A DNA stretch of 64,000 nt. Source: Mesobacillus persicus (GTDB lineage: Bacteria; Bacillota; Bacilli; Bacillales; Cytobacillaceae). This document shows positions 63,202 to 64,000 of the stretch, one piece after another. The translations under genes and the position numbers were made by a program. The stretch spans positions 147,445 through 211,444 of the forward strand of contig NZ_FOBW01000009.1 in the NCBI RefSeq assembly GCF_900109925.1, read 5' to 3'. The stretch's first letter is position 1; each line of letters opens with the position of its first letter. Under the pieces are notes generated by a model. That model did no database searches, was not told where the DNA came from, and worked only from the letters and a program-made list of their open reading frames with translations.

Positions 63202-63480
63202 TTGAATTGGATGAAATCTCTTTTTAATACACGCAGGACACGAATGGTTTTAAATATGTTTGGAAAGAAAAAGAGTAACAACGGTATAGTAGGATTGTCA
63301 TTGTTGGGACTAGGATTAACTAGTGCTACGGTAGTTGGTTTAGTTAGGAACAGGAACATGAATATGGATAATACGATGAAAAATATGATGAACCGCTTTG
63401 AACTTGGAAAGAATGGTCAAATGCCTAGCCTTGCAGCTATAACGGAGTTTGCTGATGAATTTATGCCTAAAAAGAAATAA
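63202..63480 (+). CDS. Uncharacterised 92-residue protein
   Basis: Start TTG 63202 (MNWMKSLFNTRRTRMVLNM) has AGGGGAAGTG about 9 bases upstream; an ATG at 63211 would be 18 bases away, so TTG is favoured but not certain. The N-terminus is basic, a short hydrophobic segment (IVGLSLLGLGLTSATVVGLV, about 29-48) could anchor it, and the C-terminal part is Met/Asn rich with NMNMDNTMKNMMNRFELGKN. No family recognised. It stands alone and has a strong terminator. Confidence 0.6.
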   Translation: MNWMKSLFNTRRTRMVLNMFGKKKSNNGIVGLSLLGLGLTSATVVGLVRNRNMNMDNTMKNMMNRFELGKNGQMPSLAAITEFADEFMPKKK

Positions 63481-63554
63481 CCTTTTAAGACTGCCCAACT
63501 TATTGGAGGGCACTGAAGAACCTTCGGATCTCTGAGAAAATAATCTCTTGAATC

Positions 63555-63601
63555 AAAAAACGACTCTGAAATTCAAAACCAGAATTTAGAGTCGTTTTTT
63601 A
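63555..63601 (+). terminator. Terminator after the 92-residue gene
   Basis: AAAAAACGACTCT-g-AAATTC (63555-63574) pairs with GAATTT-AGAGTCGTTTTTT (63582-63600) with one bulged G. Confidence 0.87.
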
Positions 63602-63656
63602 TGTTTCATAAACAAATGGGAAAGCCTTTTGAATTTAAACTAAGTATAGGACACTG

Positions 63657-63688
63657 TTGATTGGAGTGGAAGGCGGCGAAGACTCCTG
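63657..63688. repeat. Palindrome B, copy 3, left half interrupted by the intron
   Basis: TTGATTGGAGTGGAAGG-type opening followed by CGGCGAAGACTCCTG. It matches the first 30 bases of repeat B (copies at 10745 and 20867, both with GACTCCTG at the same place) and stops where the group II intron begins. The right half is beyond the window. Confidence 0.75.
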
Positions 63689-64000
63689 GAGCGACCGAGC
63701 ATAGGTCGTAATTATATAGCGGGTGGGATTCCCGTCGAGAAAGAATTAGCCATTCACTCGTAGCGAGTCTTGGAGGGCAGGTGGTAACACTCTGCTTTTA
63801 AGCGTAGACAGCTAGGTAATGGGCCGTAAGCCGTTAGGTTGAAGGGATTGAGCTTCGAAATTTCGCGTTAGTTGGGAAGGCCGATGCACTCAGGAGTGTA
63901 GAAGGCAATATTGTTATTCTCGTAAATGGCGAGAGAATAACAACTTCCTCGGAGTCGGTGACCATGGCACGTTACACACTGATATATTACGGCAACTCGG
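63689..64000 (+). mobile_element. Group II intron, 5' part (domain I), truncated by the window edge
   Basis: The sequence starts GAGCGACCGAGCATAGGTCG and continues TATAGCGGGTGGGATTCCCG, in the manner of the 5' end of bacterial group II introns (usual start GUGYG). Upstream exon bases ACTCCTG (63682-63688) are exactly complementary to CAGGAGT (63891-63897), giving IBS1-EBS1 of 7 bp, and adjacent CGAAG (63677-63681) is complementary to CTTCG (63853-63857), giving IBS2-EBS2 of 5 bp in the expected order. Two EBS sites favour a IIA/IIB type over IIC. The reverse transcriptase gene and domains V-VI would lie beyond the window. Confidence 0.82.

Noticed and set aside
63689..64000. Group IIC intron inserted after a terminator hairpin
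   Set aside because: Two exon-binding pairings (EBS1 and EBS2) are visible and the target is the arm of repeat B rather than the base of a terminator, which fits IIA/IIB better.

Overview
The window comes from a low-GC, endospore-forming member of the Bacillaceae (Bacillus sensu lato). This rests on gene content and on gene order that is largely collinear with the Bacillus subtilis argCJBD-car-argF to yjcH interval: yjzC, yjzD, yjaU, yjaV, med, fabH, fabF, yjaZ, yjbA, trpS, yjbC, spx, mecA, coiA, pepF, spxH, yjbI, yjbK to yjbO, yjbQ, fabI, cotO/cotZ, yjcA, yjcZ, spoVIF, yjcD, yjcF, yjcG, yjcH. It differs from that order by carrying clpB between yjzC and yjzD and by lacking comZ, the app oligopeptide permease and most of the cotVWXYZ cluster. 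The species is not determined.

Layout. 1-7.1 kb: 3' part of an arginine operon (argB truncated by the window, argD, carA, carB, argF) closed by a terminator. 7.2-10.6 kb: yjzC, clpB under a near-perfect CtsR operator, and yjzD. 11.1-13.8 kb: yjaU-yjaV-med. 14.6-16.9 kb: fabH-fabF under a FapR-like operator. 17-25 kb: yjaZ, yjbA, trpS with a T-box leader, yjbC, spx, mecA and coiA. 25-29.7 kb: pepF, spxH, a truncated haemoglobin and a CYTH protein. 29.8-37.1 kb: yjbL, the alarmone synthetase yjbM, NAD kinase, a pseudouridine synthase, mgtE, the antiporter yjbQ, and fabI under a second FapR operator. 37.2-42.6 kb: sporulation genes, including cotZ, cotO, yjcA, a YhcN/YlaJ-type lipoprotein with spoVAC-spoVAD-spoVAE, and yjcZ. 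42.9-50.6 kb: a fatty-acyl-CoA metabolism island with its own TetR regulator and two matching operator sites, inserted between yjcZ and spoVIF. 50.7-55.4 kb: spoVIF, the helicase yjcD, yjcF, yjcG and yjcH. 55.7-59.4 kb: a TAXI-type TRAP transporter operon. 59.4-64 kb: a GC-rich repeat, tRNA-Val(GAC), a TetR/MMPL divergent pair, a small protein gene, and the 5' end of a group II intron running off the right edge.

How the genes work together. Three genes bear on Spx proteolysis and competence: spx, the ClpP adaptor gene spxH and the ClpC adaptor gene mecA; coiA and med add competence functions and clpB a disaggregase. fabH, fabF and fabI are tied by FapR-like sites into one fatty-acid regulon, while the island at 43-50.5 kb should act in the opposite, acyl-CoA direction. 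The sporulation block groups coat proteins, a DPA-channel cassette and late sporulation factors.

The least explained layer is the intergenic DNA. At least three families of short repeats are present: element A (about 150-190 bp with 23-bp imperfect terminal inverted repeats), element C (ends related to GCTCTGTTAA) and a GC-rich palindrome B. They are nested inside one another at 10.6-11.0 kb. One B copy at the right edge is the insertion site of the group II intron, with matching EBS1/IBS1 and EBS2/IBS2 pairings, and another B copy appears reduced to a 20-bp scar.
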